A stretch of DNA of 64,000 bases. It comes from Actinomycetes bacterium (lineage in GTDB: Bacteria > Actinomycetota > Acidimicrobiia > Acidimicrobiales > Acidimicrobilacustridaceae). Made by a program: the position numbers and the translations under genes. The stretch covers positions 62,001-126,000 of the forward strand of contig JAKOVR010000219.1 in the NCBI GenBank assembly GCA_029782025.1, in the 5' to 3' direction. This document shows, in pieces, positions 33,406 to 47,138 of this stretch. Every line of letters starts with the position of its first letter. Position 1 is the first letter of the stretch. Below the pieces are notes generated by a model, which saw only the letters and a list, made by a program, of their open reading frames with translations, was not told the origin of the DNA and searched no databases.

Positions 33406-34560
33406 GTGCCGGCCTACCTCGACCACGCCGCCTCCACCCCGATGCGCCCGGTCGCCCTGGCCGCGATGACCGACGCGGCCGCCCACCTCCCGGCCAACCC
33501 GAGCGGCGCCCACCGCCTGGCCCGCGAGGCCCGGCGGGCCATCGACGACGCCCGCCAGGTGGTGGCCGACGCCCTCGGTGCCGACCTCGGCGAGGTCGTG
33601 TTCACCAGCGGCGGCACCGAGGCCGACAACCTCGCCGTCCTCGGGGTCCACGACCGGCGGGGCGGCGTGCTCGTCACCTCGGCCGTCGAGCACCACGCCG
33701 TGCTCGATCCGGTCCTCGGGCGCGGTGGCCGGGTCGTGCGGGTGCAGGCCGGCGGCACGGTCGACCTCGACCACCTCGCCGCGACCGTCGACCCCGACGT
33801 CACCCTGGTCTCGGTGATGCTGGCCAACAACGAGGTCGGCACGGTGCAGGACCTCGACGCCGTCGCCGGCGTCGTCCGGGCGCGGGCGCCGGGCGCGGCC
33901 CTGCACACCGACGCCGTGCAGGCAGCTCCGTGGCTCGACGTGGCCTCCCGGGCCGCCGGGGCCGACCTCATCGCCATCAGCGCCCACAAGTTCGGCGGCC
34001 CGAAGGGCGTCGGCGCCCTGGTGGTGCGGGGCGCCGGGTCCGACCTCGCCGCCCGCTCCAGCGGCGGCGGGCAGGAGCGGGAGCGCCGTCACGGCACCCA
34101 GAACGTGGCCGGGATCGTGGCCCTGGCCGCCGCCCTCGAGGAGGCGGCCCGTGAGCGCGCGACCGCCGCCGAGCGGGTGGGCCGCCTCACCGACCGGCTG
34201 CGGGCCGGGCTGCTGGCCGCCGTCCCCGACGCGCTCGACACGGCCGCGGCCGCCCCCGAACGCCTGCCCGGCATCTGCCACCTGGTCGTGCCCGGTGTCG
34301 AGACGGAGGCGCTGCTCGTCCTGCTCGAACAGGCCGAGGTGTACGCCTCGGCCGCGGCGTCCTGTGCCAGCGGCGCCACCGAGCCGTCCCACGTGCTCGC
34401 GGCGATGGGCCTCGGCCGGGCCGAGCGGGCCGGCGCGCTGCGCCTGTCGCTCGGCTGGTCCTCCACCGACGCCGAGGTCGACCACGCCCTCGAGGTGATC
34501 CCGGCGGCGGTGGCGCAGCTCCGGCGTCGCGCCGGCCGGACGCTGGGCGGTGCGGCGTGA
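33406..34560 (+). CDS. Cysteine desulfurase (NifS/IscS family)
   Basis: This 384-residue PLP enzyme takes sulfur from cysteine as a persulfide. H96 (VEHHAV), D169 (HTDAVQ), PLP lysine K195 (SAHKFGGPKG) and catalytic C320 (SAAASCASGATEPSHVL) are visible; the long Cys loop is of the IscS type. The next gene, mnmA, overlaps its stop codon, so sulfur is probably handed to tRNA 2-thiolation. GTG 33406 follows a TACCGT by 7 bases; an in-frame GTG at 33397 overlapping the RDD stop is the alternative start. Confidence 0.93.
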   Translation: MPAYLDHAASTPMRPVALAAMTDAAAHLPANPSGAHRLAREARRAIDDARQVVADALGADLGEVVFTSGGTEADNLAVLGVHDRRGGVLVTSAVEHHAVLDPVLGRGGRVVRVQAGGTVDLDHLAATVDPDVTLVSVMLANNEVGTVQDLDAVAGVVRARAPGAALHTDAVQAAPWLDVASRAAGADLIAISAHKFGGPKGVGALVVRGAGSDLAARSSGGGQERERRHGTQNVAGIVALAAALEEAARERATAAERVGRLTDRLRAGLLAAVPDALDTAAAAPERLPGICHLVVPGVETEALLVLLEQAEVYASAAASCASGATEPSHVLAAMGLGRAERAGALRLSLGWSSTDAEVDHALEVIPAAVAQLRRRAGRTLGGAA

Positions 34561-35615
34561 GCGGGCGCGTCCTCGTCGCCATGTCGGGGGGCGTCGACTC
34601 GTCGGTGGCCGCCGCGCTGCTGCGCGACGCCGGCCACGAGGTGGTGGGGGTCACGATGAAGCTCTGGGGCGGCGAGTCCGACTCGGGGTGCTGCTCGGTG
34701 AGCGACGTCGACGATGCCCGCCGCGTCGCCCAGCAGCTCGGCATCGACCACCACGTCTTCAACTTCGGCGACGACTTCACCGCCCACGTGGTCGAGCCCT
34801 ACGTCGCCGCCCATGCCGCCGGGCTGACGCCCAACCCGTGCATCGAGTGCAACCGCCACATCAAGTTCGATCGGCTCTTCGAGCGGGCCGCCGCCCTCGG
34901 GTTCGACGCGCTGGCCACGGGGCACCACGCCCGCGTCGTGGTCGACCCCGCCGAGTCGGGCGTGCGCCGGATCGCCCGGGCCGTCGACCCGGCCAAGGAC
35001 CAGTCCTACGTGCTGGCCATGCTGGGCCAGGACGTCCTCGACCGCCTGCTCCTCCCGATCGGCGAGCGCACCAAGGCCGAGGTCCGGGCCTTTGCCGCCG
35101 GGCTCGGCCTGCGCACGGCGGGTAAGGCCGACAGCCAGGACGTGTGCTTCATCACCAGCGGGCGGGGCCGGGAAGGGTTCCTGGGGTCGCGGATCCCGCT
35201 CCGTCCGGGCCGGCTGGTCGACGAGCATGGCGCCGAGGTGGGCTCGGTGCCGGCCGTCCAGCTCGTGACGGTGGGCCAGCGCAAGGGGCTCGGCCTGGCC
35301 GGCAACGGCGAACCGAGGTACGCGCTGGCCGTCGACGTGGAGGCGGGCACCGTGGTCGTGGGCGCCGAGGACGATCTGCTGGTGCCGGAGGTGGCGCTGC
35401 ACACGGTCACGTGGTCGTCGGTCCCGGTCACTGGCCCCGTCCTGGCCCAGGGCAGCGCCCACGGCACCCCGGTCGCCGCCATCGCGATGCCGGTGGCCGC
35501 GGGCGAGGCGGGCGTCGTCGTCCGCTTCGACACCCCGCAGCGCCGCATCGCCCCGGGCCAGACCGTCGCCCTCTACCGGGGCGACCTCGTCGTCGGCGCC
35601 GGCATCGTCGCCTGA
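34557..35615 (+). CDS. mnmA: tRNA-specific 2-thiouridylase MnmA
   Basis: This 352-residue cytoplasmic enzyme 2-thiolates wobble U34 of tRNA-Lys, -Glu and -Gln. The PP-loop SGGVDSS (10-16), nucleophile C95 (NPCIEC) and persulfide-accepting C197 (DSQDVCFI) are all present, with the C-terminal beta-barrel (VTVGQRKGLGLAGN...YALAVD). GTG 34557 overlaps the desulfurase stop as GTGA, making the sulfur donor and user a coupled pair. Confidence 0.97.
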   Translation: MSGRVLVAMSGGVDSSVAAALLRDAGHEVVGVTMKLWGGESDSGCCSVSDVDDARRVAQQLGIDHHVFNFGDDFTAHVVEPYVAAHAAGLTPNPCIECNRHIKFDRLFERAAALGFDALATGHHARVVVDPAESGVRRIARAVDPAKDQSYVLAMLGQDVLDRLLLPIGERTKAEVRAFAAGLGLRTAGKADSQDVCFITSGRGREGFLGSRIPLRPGRLVDEHGAEVGSVPAVQLVTVGQRKGLGLAGNGEPRYALAVDVEAGTVVVGAEDDLLVPEVALHTVTWSSVPVTGPVLAQGSAHGTPVAAIAMPVAAGEAGVVVRFDTPQRRIAPGQTVALYRGDLVVGAGIVA

Positions 35616-35790
35616 TCGGCCCACCCGTTCCGATCGCCGGTGCAGGTTCTCGTGCCGGCGAAGTCGCCGGCACCGTTTCACGGTCTGGCGCCGCACAACT
35701 GCACCGGCGATGTCGCCGGGCCGTGCTCCTGCACCGGCGATCCCGGTGCCCCGGTGCCCCGGTCGGCCGAGGCGCCGGTGGCGACGGGGA
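35616..35790. repeat. Repeat-rich gap between convergent genes
   Basis: CTGCACCGGCGAT occurs twice (about 35699-35711 and 35731-35743), and GTGCCGGCGA pairs with its perfect complement around AG at 35652-35673. Related CCGGTGC and GCCGG motifs fill the rest. It could be a terminator cluster or a degenerate palindromic repeat distinct from the TGGGTGCG family. Confidence 0.6.
35652..35673. terminator. Hairpin downstream of mnmA
   Basis: Perfect 10-bp arms (GTGCCGGCGA / TCGCCGGCAC) lie 36 bp after the mnmA stop, with no T-tract. Confidence 0.45.
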
Positions 35791-36792
35791 TCAGGGGTCG
35801 AGGACGTGGGGGCGGCGGAAGCGCGACGCGGCGAAGCGCAGGCACGGGCCGGGGCGGGACGGCGCCACCAGCACGGCCAGCGTGTCGACCGGTGCGGCCA
35901 CGGCGCCCGTGCCGGGGCGGGCCGACGGACGGCGGACGACCGGGACGGGTTCGGCGAAGTCGAGCTGCAGGGCGAGGCCGGCGGCGCCGGCGGTGAGGTC
36001 GACGGGCGGGGAGCCGTCACGCGCCGCGCCGGGCTCGGCCTCGGCGGGGCGGACCCCGAGGACGTGACGCTTCTGGGTGAGGATGGAGTCGGTGAGCGTC
36101 GTGTAGTCGTGGACCACCACACCGGCCGGCACGAACACCAGCCACCGGCGGGTCAGGCCGTGCATCGCCCGCCCGAGCACCACCGCCACCGGGGCCCCGA
36201 CGGCCAGGAGGGCCAGCCCCGGCGCCCACGCGCCCGAGGCCAGGAGCAGCGCGCCGCCGACGGGGAGCCCGGCCAAGGCGGCCCAGGCCAGCTCGATCGG
36301 CCCGAAGAGCAAGGCGGCCGGCGGACGGAGCAGGAACCGGCGCTCGTCGCCGTAGGAGGACCCGTTGACGAACACGTCGCCGAACCAGGCCGTGGCCGCC
36401 CCGCCGGCGGCCAGGGTGGCGATGGCCAGCCCGGCCGCCACCACCGCCGGTGCGGCCGTGCCGGGCCCGGCGAGGGCGGCGGCCAGCCCGGCCGCGGGCC
36501 CTCCCGGCACCAGCACCCGGAACACCGTCAGGCTCGACGTCCGGGGCACCAGCAGGCACACCACCCCTACCGTCCAGGCCAGCCACAGCCCAGCCGTCGC
36601 CACGTGCTGGACGCCCGCCTCCCGCGTCGCCAGCGCCCCGTCGATGGCCGGGGCGAGGGTCACCGGCAGGAGCAGCCACAGGCCCGTCACGACCCACCTC
36701 GCCATCCGCGCCGGCCGGTCGACGCGGTGGGAGGATGCCCATGACGTCGTCGGCCGGGGGGCCGTTCGGGGCGGCGTCGACGTCGGTTCCAC
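35791..36792 (-). CDS. Uncharacterised polytopic membrane protein
   Basis: This 333-residue protein is not assigned to a family. About six membrane segments (WVVTGLWLLLPVTLAPAI, VATAGLWLAWTVGVVCLLVP, AAVVAAGLAIATLAAGGAATAWFG and others) precede a soluble C-terminal part (WLVFVPAGVVVHDYTTLTDSILTQKRHVLGVRP...LDFAEPVPVVRR). That part looks like a membrane-anchored beta-rich domain. The start (GTG 36792) is uncertain; M at the first membrane segment (MARWVV) is possible. Confidence 0.7.
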   Translation of the reverse strand: MEPTSTPPRTAPRPTTSWASSHRVDRPARMARWVVTGLWLLLPVTLAPAIDGALATREAGVQHVATAGLWLAWTVGVVCLLVPRTSSLTVFRVLVPGGPAAGLAAALAGPGTAAPAVVAAGLAIATLAAGGAATAWFGDVFVNGSSYGDERRFLLRPPAALLFGPIELAWAALAGLPVGGALLLASGAWAPGLALLAVGAPVAVVLGRAMHGLTRRWLVFVPAGVVVHDYTTLTDSILTQKRHVLGVRPAEAEPGAARDGSPPVDLTAGAAGLALQLDFAEPVPVVRRPSARPGTGAVAAPVDTLAVLVAPSRPGPCLRFAASRFRRPHVLDP

Positions 36793-36878
36793 GATCCGAG
36801 ATTTGCGCCCGCGGACGGCCCATGGCTAATCCAGAGGGACGGCGGCAGGGCCCAAGCACACACCGCACGGGGGAACGA

Positions 36879-40670
<3,792 letters not shown>

Positions 40671-40684
40671 CCCGACCACCCGTG

Positions 40685-40733
40685 CCTGTGGGTGCGCAAT
40701 GTCACGGTCGCCGATGCATTGCGCACCCACAGG
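40685..40733. repeat. Dispersed palindromic element, copy D
   Basis: Perfect 17-bp arms (CCTGTGGGTGCGCAATG and complement) flank a 15-base centre. It shares the outer TGGGTGCGnAA with the other three copies. It lies between the convergent HAD and 41139 genes. Confidence 0.8.
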
Positions 40734-40740
40734 AACGGGT

Positions 40741-41139
40741 TCAGAGGACGGTGAAGCACCAGCTGGTGAGGAAGGTCTGGTTGGGGTTGGCCAGGGGCCA
40801 GTACTTCACCACCACGCAGTTCTGGCCCCCGTTGTAGACCTCGACCTCGCGGCCCGGCCCGGGCTGGAAGGTGATCTTGCTGAGGGGGGCGATCTTCTTG
40901 ACCTGGTCGTCGGGGATCACCCGCCCGTTGAGGGTGAGCTGGGCGTCCCAGCCGGAGATGAGGTCGATGCCCACCTCGTCCTGCTGGAGGACCTTGGCGT
41001 TGGGCGGCGGCAGCTTCGCCTCGATGATGGCGTCGGACGCGCCCGACTCGCCCCCGTTGTTGGTGATCCACAGCACGATCCCGGCGGCGATGGCGATCGC
41101 CAGCGGCAGGGCGAGGACGAGCTTCTGGCGCGGGGTCAT
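40741..41139 (-). CDS. Uncharacterised membrane-anchored protein
   Basis: This 132-residue protein has an N-terminal signal-anchor (KLVLALPLAIAIAAGIVLWI) followed by a beta-rich extracytoplasmic domain with a Cys pair (GGQNCVVVKYW ... TSWCFTVL) that could form a disulfide. Function is unknown. The start region has been duplicated in tandem, so two short frames (MTPP, MTPRQKP) end by ATGA overlap on successive start codons before this one. Confidence 0.75.
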   Translation of the reverse strand: MTPRQKLVLALPLAIAIAAGIVLWITNNGGESGASDAIIEAKLPPPNAKVLQQDEVGIDLISGWDAQLTLNGRVIPDDQVKKIAPLSKITFQPGPGREVEVYNGGQNCVVVKYWPLANPNQTFLTSWCFTVL

Positions 41140-41160
41140 GGCTTCTGGCGCGGGGTCATG
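41121..41160. repeat. Perfect 20-bp tandem duplication at a gene start
   Basis: GCTTCTGGCGCGGGGTCATG occurs twice head to tail, duplicating the first codons of the 41139 gene out of frame (20 is not a multiple of 3). Confidence 0.9.
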
Positions 41161-41233
41161 GTGGGGTCATTCTGCCCGGCCGGACCGCCGGTGCCGCCAT
41201 CGGCCGGTACGGCGAGGAATGACATGACGCGAA

Positions 41234-41247
41234 CTACATCGATGTAG
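41234..41247. promoter_or_regulatory. CTACATCGATGTAG operator palindrome before the PASTA kinase
   Basis: This perfect 14-bp palindrome ends 4 bases before the TAGCCT -10 of the kinase gene, where bound repressor would block polymerase. TACA...TGTA half-sites resemble those of BlaI/MecI/CopY repressors, but the spacing differs, so the family is only a guess. Confidence 0.6.
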
Positions 41248-41251
41248 CCAT

Positions 41252-41257
41252 TAGCCT
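41252..41257 (+). promoter_or_regulatory. -10 element TAGCCT of the PASTA kinase gene
   Basis: TAGCCT lies 8 bases before GTG 41266 with no ribosome-binding site. Confidence 0.5.
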
Positions 41258-41265
41258 CTGATGTC

Positions 41266-43491
<2,226 letters not shown>

Positions 43492-43502
43492 GCCGGCCCG
43501 GG

Positions 43503-44285
43503 TCAGTAGATCGAGTAGCCGCCGTCCACCACGATGCAGTCGCCGGTGTGGAACGAGAGGGTGGGGTCGGCGAGGAACACCGCCACCTTGCCCATGTCGG
43601 CGGGGTCGCCCCAGCGCCGCACCGGGGTGCGGCCCACGGTGTTGGCCACGAACTTCTCGCTCACCGTCATGGCGTCGAGCATGTCGGTGTGGGTCCAGCC
43701 CGGGAGCATCGAGTTGCACCGGATGCGGTGACGGGCCAGCTCCACGGCCAGCCCCCGCATCACCGCCAGCAGCCCGGCCTTTGACCCGGCGTAGTGCTCC
43801 ATGGCCGGGGCGCCGTGGATGGCCGACACCGAGGAGATGGCGATGAGAGAGCCCCCCTCGCCCCGCTCCACCATGTGGCGCGCCGCCTCCCGCAGCGACA
43901 GGAACGCCCCGTCGAAGTTGACCGAGGTGACGCGACGCCACTCCTCGAGGGTCATCTGGACGAAGGGCGACCAGCCGCCGATGCCGGCGTTGGCCACCAG
44001 GCAGTCGACCCGGCCCATGACCTCGATCGACTCGGCCATCGCCGCCACCACCTGCGCCTCGTCGCTCACGTCGCACCGGATGGCGTGGACCCGGGGCGCG
44101 CCGGCGCCGGCGGCGGTCGCCGTCGCCGTCAGGTGCTCGGCGGCCGCGGCGTTCTTGTCGGCGTTGCGCCCCCAGACCACGACGGAGGCACCGGCGCCCT
44201 GGAGCGCCTCGGCGATCCCGAGGCCGATGCCGCCGTTGCCGCCGGTGACCACGGCGACGCGGCCGGTCAGGTCGTAGGTGCTCAT
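43503..44285 (-). CDS. Short-chain dehydrogenase/reductase
   Basis: This 260-residue classical SDR has the NAD(P) motif TGGNGGIGLGIAEAL, the NAG motif LVANAGIGG, catalytic Ser in SSVSAIHG, and YxxxK as HYAGSKAG. The cofactor-specificity region VVVWGRNADK suggests NADP is possible. The substrate is unknown. It ends VDGGYSIY, as in many 3-oxoacyl-reductase-like members. It precedes no obvious pathway partner; leuD lies 14 bp upstream on the same strand. Confidence 0.93.
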   Translation of the reverse strand: MSTYDLTGRVAVVTGGNGGIGLGIAEALQGAGASVVVWGRNADKNAAAAEHLTATATAAGAGAPRVHAIRCDVSDEAQVVAAMAESIEVMGRVDCLVANAGIGGWSPFVQMTLEEWRRVTSVNFDGAFLSLREAARHMVERGEGGSLIAISSVSAIHGAPAMEHYAGSKAGLLAVMRGLAVELARHRIRCNSMLPGWTHTDMLDAMTVSEKFVANTVGRTPVRRWGDPADMGKVAVFLADPTLSFHTGDCIVVDGGYSIY

Positions 44286-44299
44286 CGGGTCGCCGGTCG

Positions 44300-44890
44300 T
44301 CAGAGCGACGGCAGCCAGTCGGGGCGGCCGGCCTCGAAGGCGGCGATGTCGGCCTCGTGCTGGAGGGTGATGCCGATGTCGTCGAGGCCCTCGAGGAACC
44401 GGTGCCGGGTGGCGTCGTCGAGCGGGAAGCTGGCCTCGATGCCGGCGGCCGGCGCGCTCACCGTGCGCCGCTCGACGTCGACGGTGATCTCGAGCGTGGG
44501 GTCGGCCTCCACCGCTCGGAGCAGCGCCTCGCCCACCTCGGCCGGGACCTGCACCGGGACGAGGCCGTTCTTGGTGCAGTTGTTGCGGAAGATGTCAGCG
44601 AAGCGGGGGCTGATCACGGCCTGGAAGCCGTAGTCCTGGATGGCCCAGACGGCGTGCTCACGGGAGGAGCCGGTGCCGAAGTTGGGGCCGGCCACCAGGA
44701 CCGACGCGCCGGCGTAGCGCTCGTCGTTGAGCACGAAGGCCCGGTCGTCGCGCCATTCGGAGAACAGCCCGGCGCCGAAGCCGGTGCGCTCGACCTTCTT
44801 CAGCCAGTCGCTGGGGATGATCTGGTCGGTGTCGACGTCGGAGCGGTCGAGGGGGACGGCGGTGCCGGTGACGACTCGTACGGGTTCCAT
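44300..44890 (-). CDS. leuD: 3-isopropylmalate dehydratase small subunit
   Basis: This 196-residue swivelling-domain subunit forms isopropylmalate isomerase with LeuC for leucine synthesis. Typical stretches DVDTDQIIPSDWL, FGTGSSREHAVWAI and IFRNNCTKNGL are present. The start is ATG 44890; a 77-bp gap separates it from leuC on the same strand. Confidence 0.97.
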   Translation of the reverse strand: MEPVRVVTGTAVPLDRSDVDTDQIIPSDWLKKVERTGFGAGLFSEWRDDRAFVLNDERYAGASVLVAGPNFGTGSSREHAVWAIQDYGFQAVISPRFADIFRNNCTKNGLVPVQVPAEVGEALLRAVEADPTLEITVDVERRTVSAPAAGIEASFPLDDATRHRFLEGLDDIGITLQHEADIAAFEAGRPDWLPSL

Positions 44891-44967
44891 CGTGCAGGCC
44901 TCTCGGGGGTGGCAGGTGCGGATCGGGCTGGTTCGGATCGGGCAGGTGGGCGGGCCGGCGCAGGCGG

Positions 44968-46377
44968 TCAGGCGAGGTCGGCCGGGGTGGCGAAGGTGCC
45001 GGCGACGGCGGTGGCGGCGGCCACGGCGGGGGAGACGAGGTGGGTGCGACCGCCCCGGCCCTGCCGGCCCTCGAAGTTGCGGTTGGAGGTGGAGGCGGCC
45101 CGCTCGCCCGGGGCCAGCTTGTCGGGGTTCATGGCCAGGCACATCGAGCAGCCCGGCTCCCGCCACTCGAAGCCGGCGGCCCGGAAGACCTCGTCGAGAC
45201 CCTCGGCCTCGGCCTGGTGCTTGACCCGGAACGAGCCGGGCACGACGAGGGCCCGCATGCCGTCGGCGACCCGGCGGCCCTCGAGCACGGAGGCGGCGAG
45301 GCGCAGGTCCTCGATCCGGCTGTTGGTGCACGACCCGATGAACACGGTGTCGACCTTGACGTCGCGCAGCGGCGTGCCGGCGGTGAGGCCCATGTACTCG
45401 AGGGCCCGCGCCGCGGCGTCGCGGAGCGACGGCTCGTCGAAGCTGTCGGGGTCGGGCACGGTGGCCGTGATGGGCGCGACCTGGGCCGGGTTGGTGCCCC
45501 AGCTCACGTAGGGCACGAGCGTGGTGGCGTCGATGTCGACGCGCTTGTCGAACACGGCGCCGTCGTCGGTGGGGAGCGAGCGCCAGTGGTCGAGGGCGCG
45601 CTCCCAGGCGGCGCCGGTGGCCACGTGGCGCCGGCCCTCGAGGTAGGCGAAGGTCGTGTCGTCGGGGGCGACGAGGCCGGCGCGGGCCCCGGCTTCGATC
45701 GACATGTTGCAGACCGTCATCCGGCCTTCCATCGACAGCGCCCGGATGGCCGAGCCCCGGTACTCGATGACCGACCCGATGCCCCCGCCGGTGCCGATGC
45801 GCCCGATGATGGCCAGCACGATGTCCTTGGCCGTCACGCCGTCGGGCACGTCGCCGTCGACGGTGACGGCCATGGTGCCGGGCTTGGTCTGGGGGAGCGT
45901 CTGGGTGGCGAGGACGTGCTCCACCTCGGAGGTGCCGATGCCGAAGGCCAGCGCGCCGAAGGCCCCGTGGGTGGAGGTGTGGGAGTCGCCGCAGACGATG
46001 GTCATGCCCGGCTGGGTGAGCCCCTGCTCGGGCCCGATCACGTGGACGATGCCCTGGTCGAGGTTGCCCATCGGGTACTCGGTGACGCCGAACTCGGCGG
46101 TGTTGGCCCGGAGCACGTCGACCTGCTTCCTCGACACCGGGTCGGCGATGGGCTGGTCGATGTCGGTGGTGGGGACGTTGTGGTCCTCGGTGGCCACCGT
46201 GAGGTTGGGCCGGCGCACCTCGCGGCCGTTCATGCGGAGGCCGTCGAAGGCCTGGGGCGAGGTGACCTCGTGCACCAGGTGCAGGTCGATGTAGAGGAGG
46301 GTGGCTTCGCCGTCGGCGGCGCGGACGACGTGGTCGTCCCAGATCTTCTCCGACAGGGTTCTCGGTGCCGTGGTCAT
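44968..46377 (-). CDS. leuC: 3-isopropylmalate dehydratase large subunit
   Basis: This 469-residue aconitase-fold subunit carries the 4Fe-4S cluster: [11 protein letters not shown] and [10 protein letters not shown] hold the cluster cysteines, with [31 protein letters not shown] before. It isomerises 2- to 3-isopropylmalate with LeuD. The start is ATG 46377 ([18 protein letters not shown]). Expression should be controlled from the palindrome at 46402-46420 by the divergent IclR protein. Confidence 0.98.
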   Translation of the reverse strand: MTTAPRTLSEKIWDDHVVRAADGEATLLYIDLHLVHEVTSPQAFDGLRMNGREVRRPNLTVATEDHNVPTTDIDQPIADPVSRKQVDVLRANTAEFGVTEYPMGNLDQGIVHVIGPEQGLTQPGMTIVCGDSHTSTHGAFGALAFGIGTSEVEHVLATQTLPQTKPGTMAVTVDGDVPDGVTAKDIVLAIIGRIGTGGGIGSVIEYRGSAIRALSMEGRMTVCNMSIEAGARAGLVAPDDTTFAYLEGRRHVATGAAWERALDHWRSLPTDDGAVFDKRVDIDATTLVPYVSWGTNPAQVAPITATVPDPDSFDEPSLRDAAARALEYMGLTAGTPLRDVKVDTVFIGSCTNSRIEDLRLAASVLEGRRVADGMRALVVPGSFRVKHQAEAEGLDEVFRAAGFEWREPGCSMCLAMNPDKLAPGERAASTSNRNFEGRQGRGGRTHLVSPAVAAATAVAGTFATPADLA

Positions 46378-46401
46378 GGCGGGCTCGCTTCGTGGGTTGA
46401 C

Positions 46402-46420
46402 TGTCTCAGAATATGAGACA
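46402..46420. promoter_or_regulatory. TGTCTCA-n5-TGAGACA operator between leuC and iclR-type gene
   Basis: A perfect 7-bp inverted repeat. The minus-strand -10 of leuC (TATTCT, 46408-46413) lies across its spacer, and the + strand -10 of the regulator gene (TAGAGT, 46421-46426) abuts its right end, so one bound dimer could govern both directions. Confidence 0.75.
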
Positions 46421-46426
46421 TAGAGT
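46421..46426 (+). promoter_or_regulatory. -10 element TAGAGT of the IclR-family gene
   Basis: TAGAGT ends 7 bases before GTG 46434; leaderless by inference. Confidence 0.55.
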
Positions 46427-46433
46427 CCGTTCC

Positions 46434-47084
46434 GTGGAACACACGGTATCGGGCGTCGGCGTCCTCGACAAGTCGGTTGCCATCCTCGACGCCGTCGCGG
46501 CCGAGCCCCGGTCGCTCGGCGAGCTGGTGGCGGCGACGGGGCTGCCCAAGCCCACCGCCCATCGCCTGGCCACGGCCCTGGAGGACCACGGGCTCCTCCG
46601 CCGTGACGGCGACGGCCGCTTCGTGGCCGGCCTGCGTCTGATCGCCCTGGGCCGGGCCGCCTCCGACGCCATCGGCCTCGCCGGGGCCGCCGGCCCGGCA
46701 CTGCGGGCCTTGCGGGACGAGACCGGCGAGAGCGTGCAGCTCTACGTGGCCCAGGGCGACCGGCGGGTGTGCATCGCCGCCCTCGAGTCGCCCCACGGCC
46801 TGCGCACCATCGTCGACACCGGGGCGTCGCTGCCCATGGCGCAGGGCTCGGCCGGCAAGGTGCTGGCCGGCGATCCCGCCGCCCGCCGCCGCGGGTGGGC
46901 CGAGAGCGTGGGCGAGCGGGAAGCCGGCGTCGCCTCCGTCAGCGCCCCGGTCCACGACCGCGACGGCACCGTGGTGGCGGCGGTCAGCGTGAGCGGCCCC
47001 ATCGAGCGCACGACCCGCGCCCCGGGGCGGCGCTACGCGGCGGCGGTGGTGGCCGCGGCCCGGGCCATCGAAGCGGCCCGCTGA
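46434..47084 (+). CDS. IclR-family regulator (NdgR/LtbR-like)
   Basis: This 216-residue regulator has an N-terminal winged helix ([46 protein letters not shown]) and a C-terminal GAF-like effector domain ([49 protein letters not shown]). IclR proteins divergent from leuCD in streptomycetes and corynebacteria (NdgR, LtbR) control leucine genes, and this arrangement is the same. GTG 46434 is preferred to ATG 46413, which falls inside the operator. Confidence 0.92.
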   Translation: MEHTVSGVGVLDKSVAILDAVAAEPRSLGELVAATGLPKPTAHRLATALEDHGLLRRDGDGRFVAGLRLIALGRAASDAIGLAGAAGPALRALRDETGESVQLYVAQGDRRVCIAALESPHGLRTIVDTGASLPMAQGSAGKVLAGDPAARRRGWAESVGEREAGVASVSAPVHDRDGTVVAAVSVSGPIERTTRAPGRRYAAAVVAAARAIEAAR

Positions 47085-47138
47085 CCCGGCCGCCGATTGG
47101 GTGCGCCGGCGCCGCGGCCGGGTACCGTCGCCGGCGTT

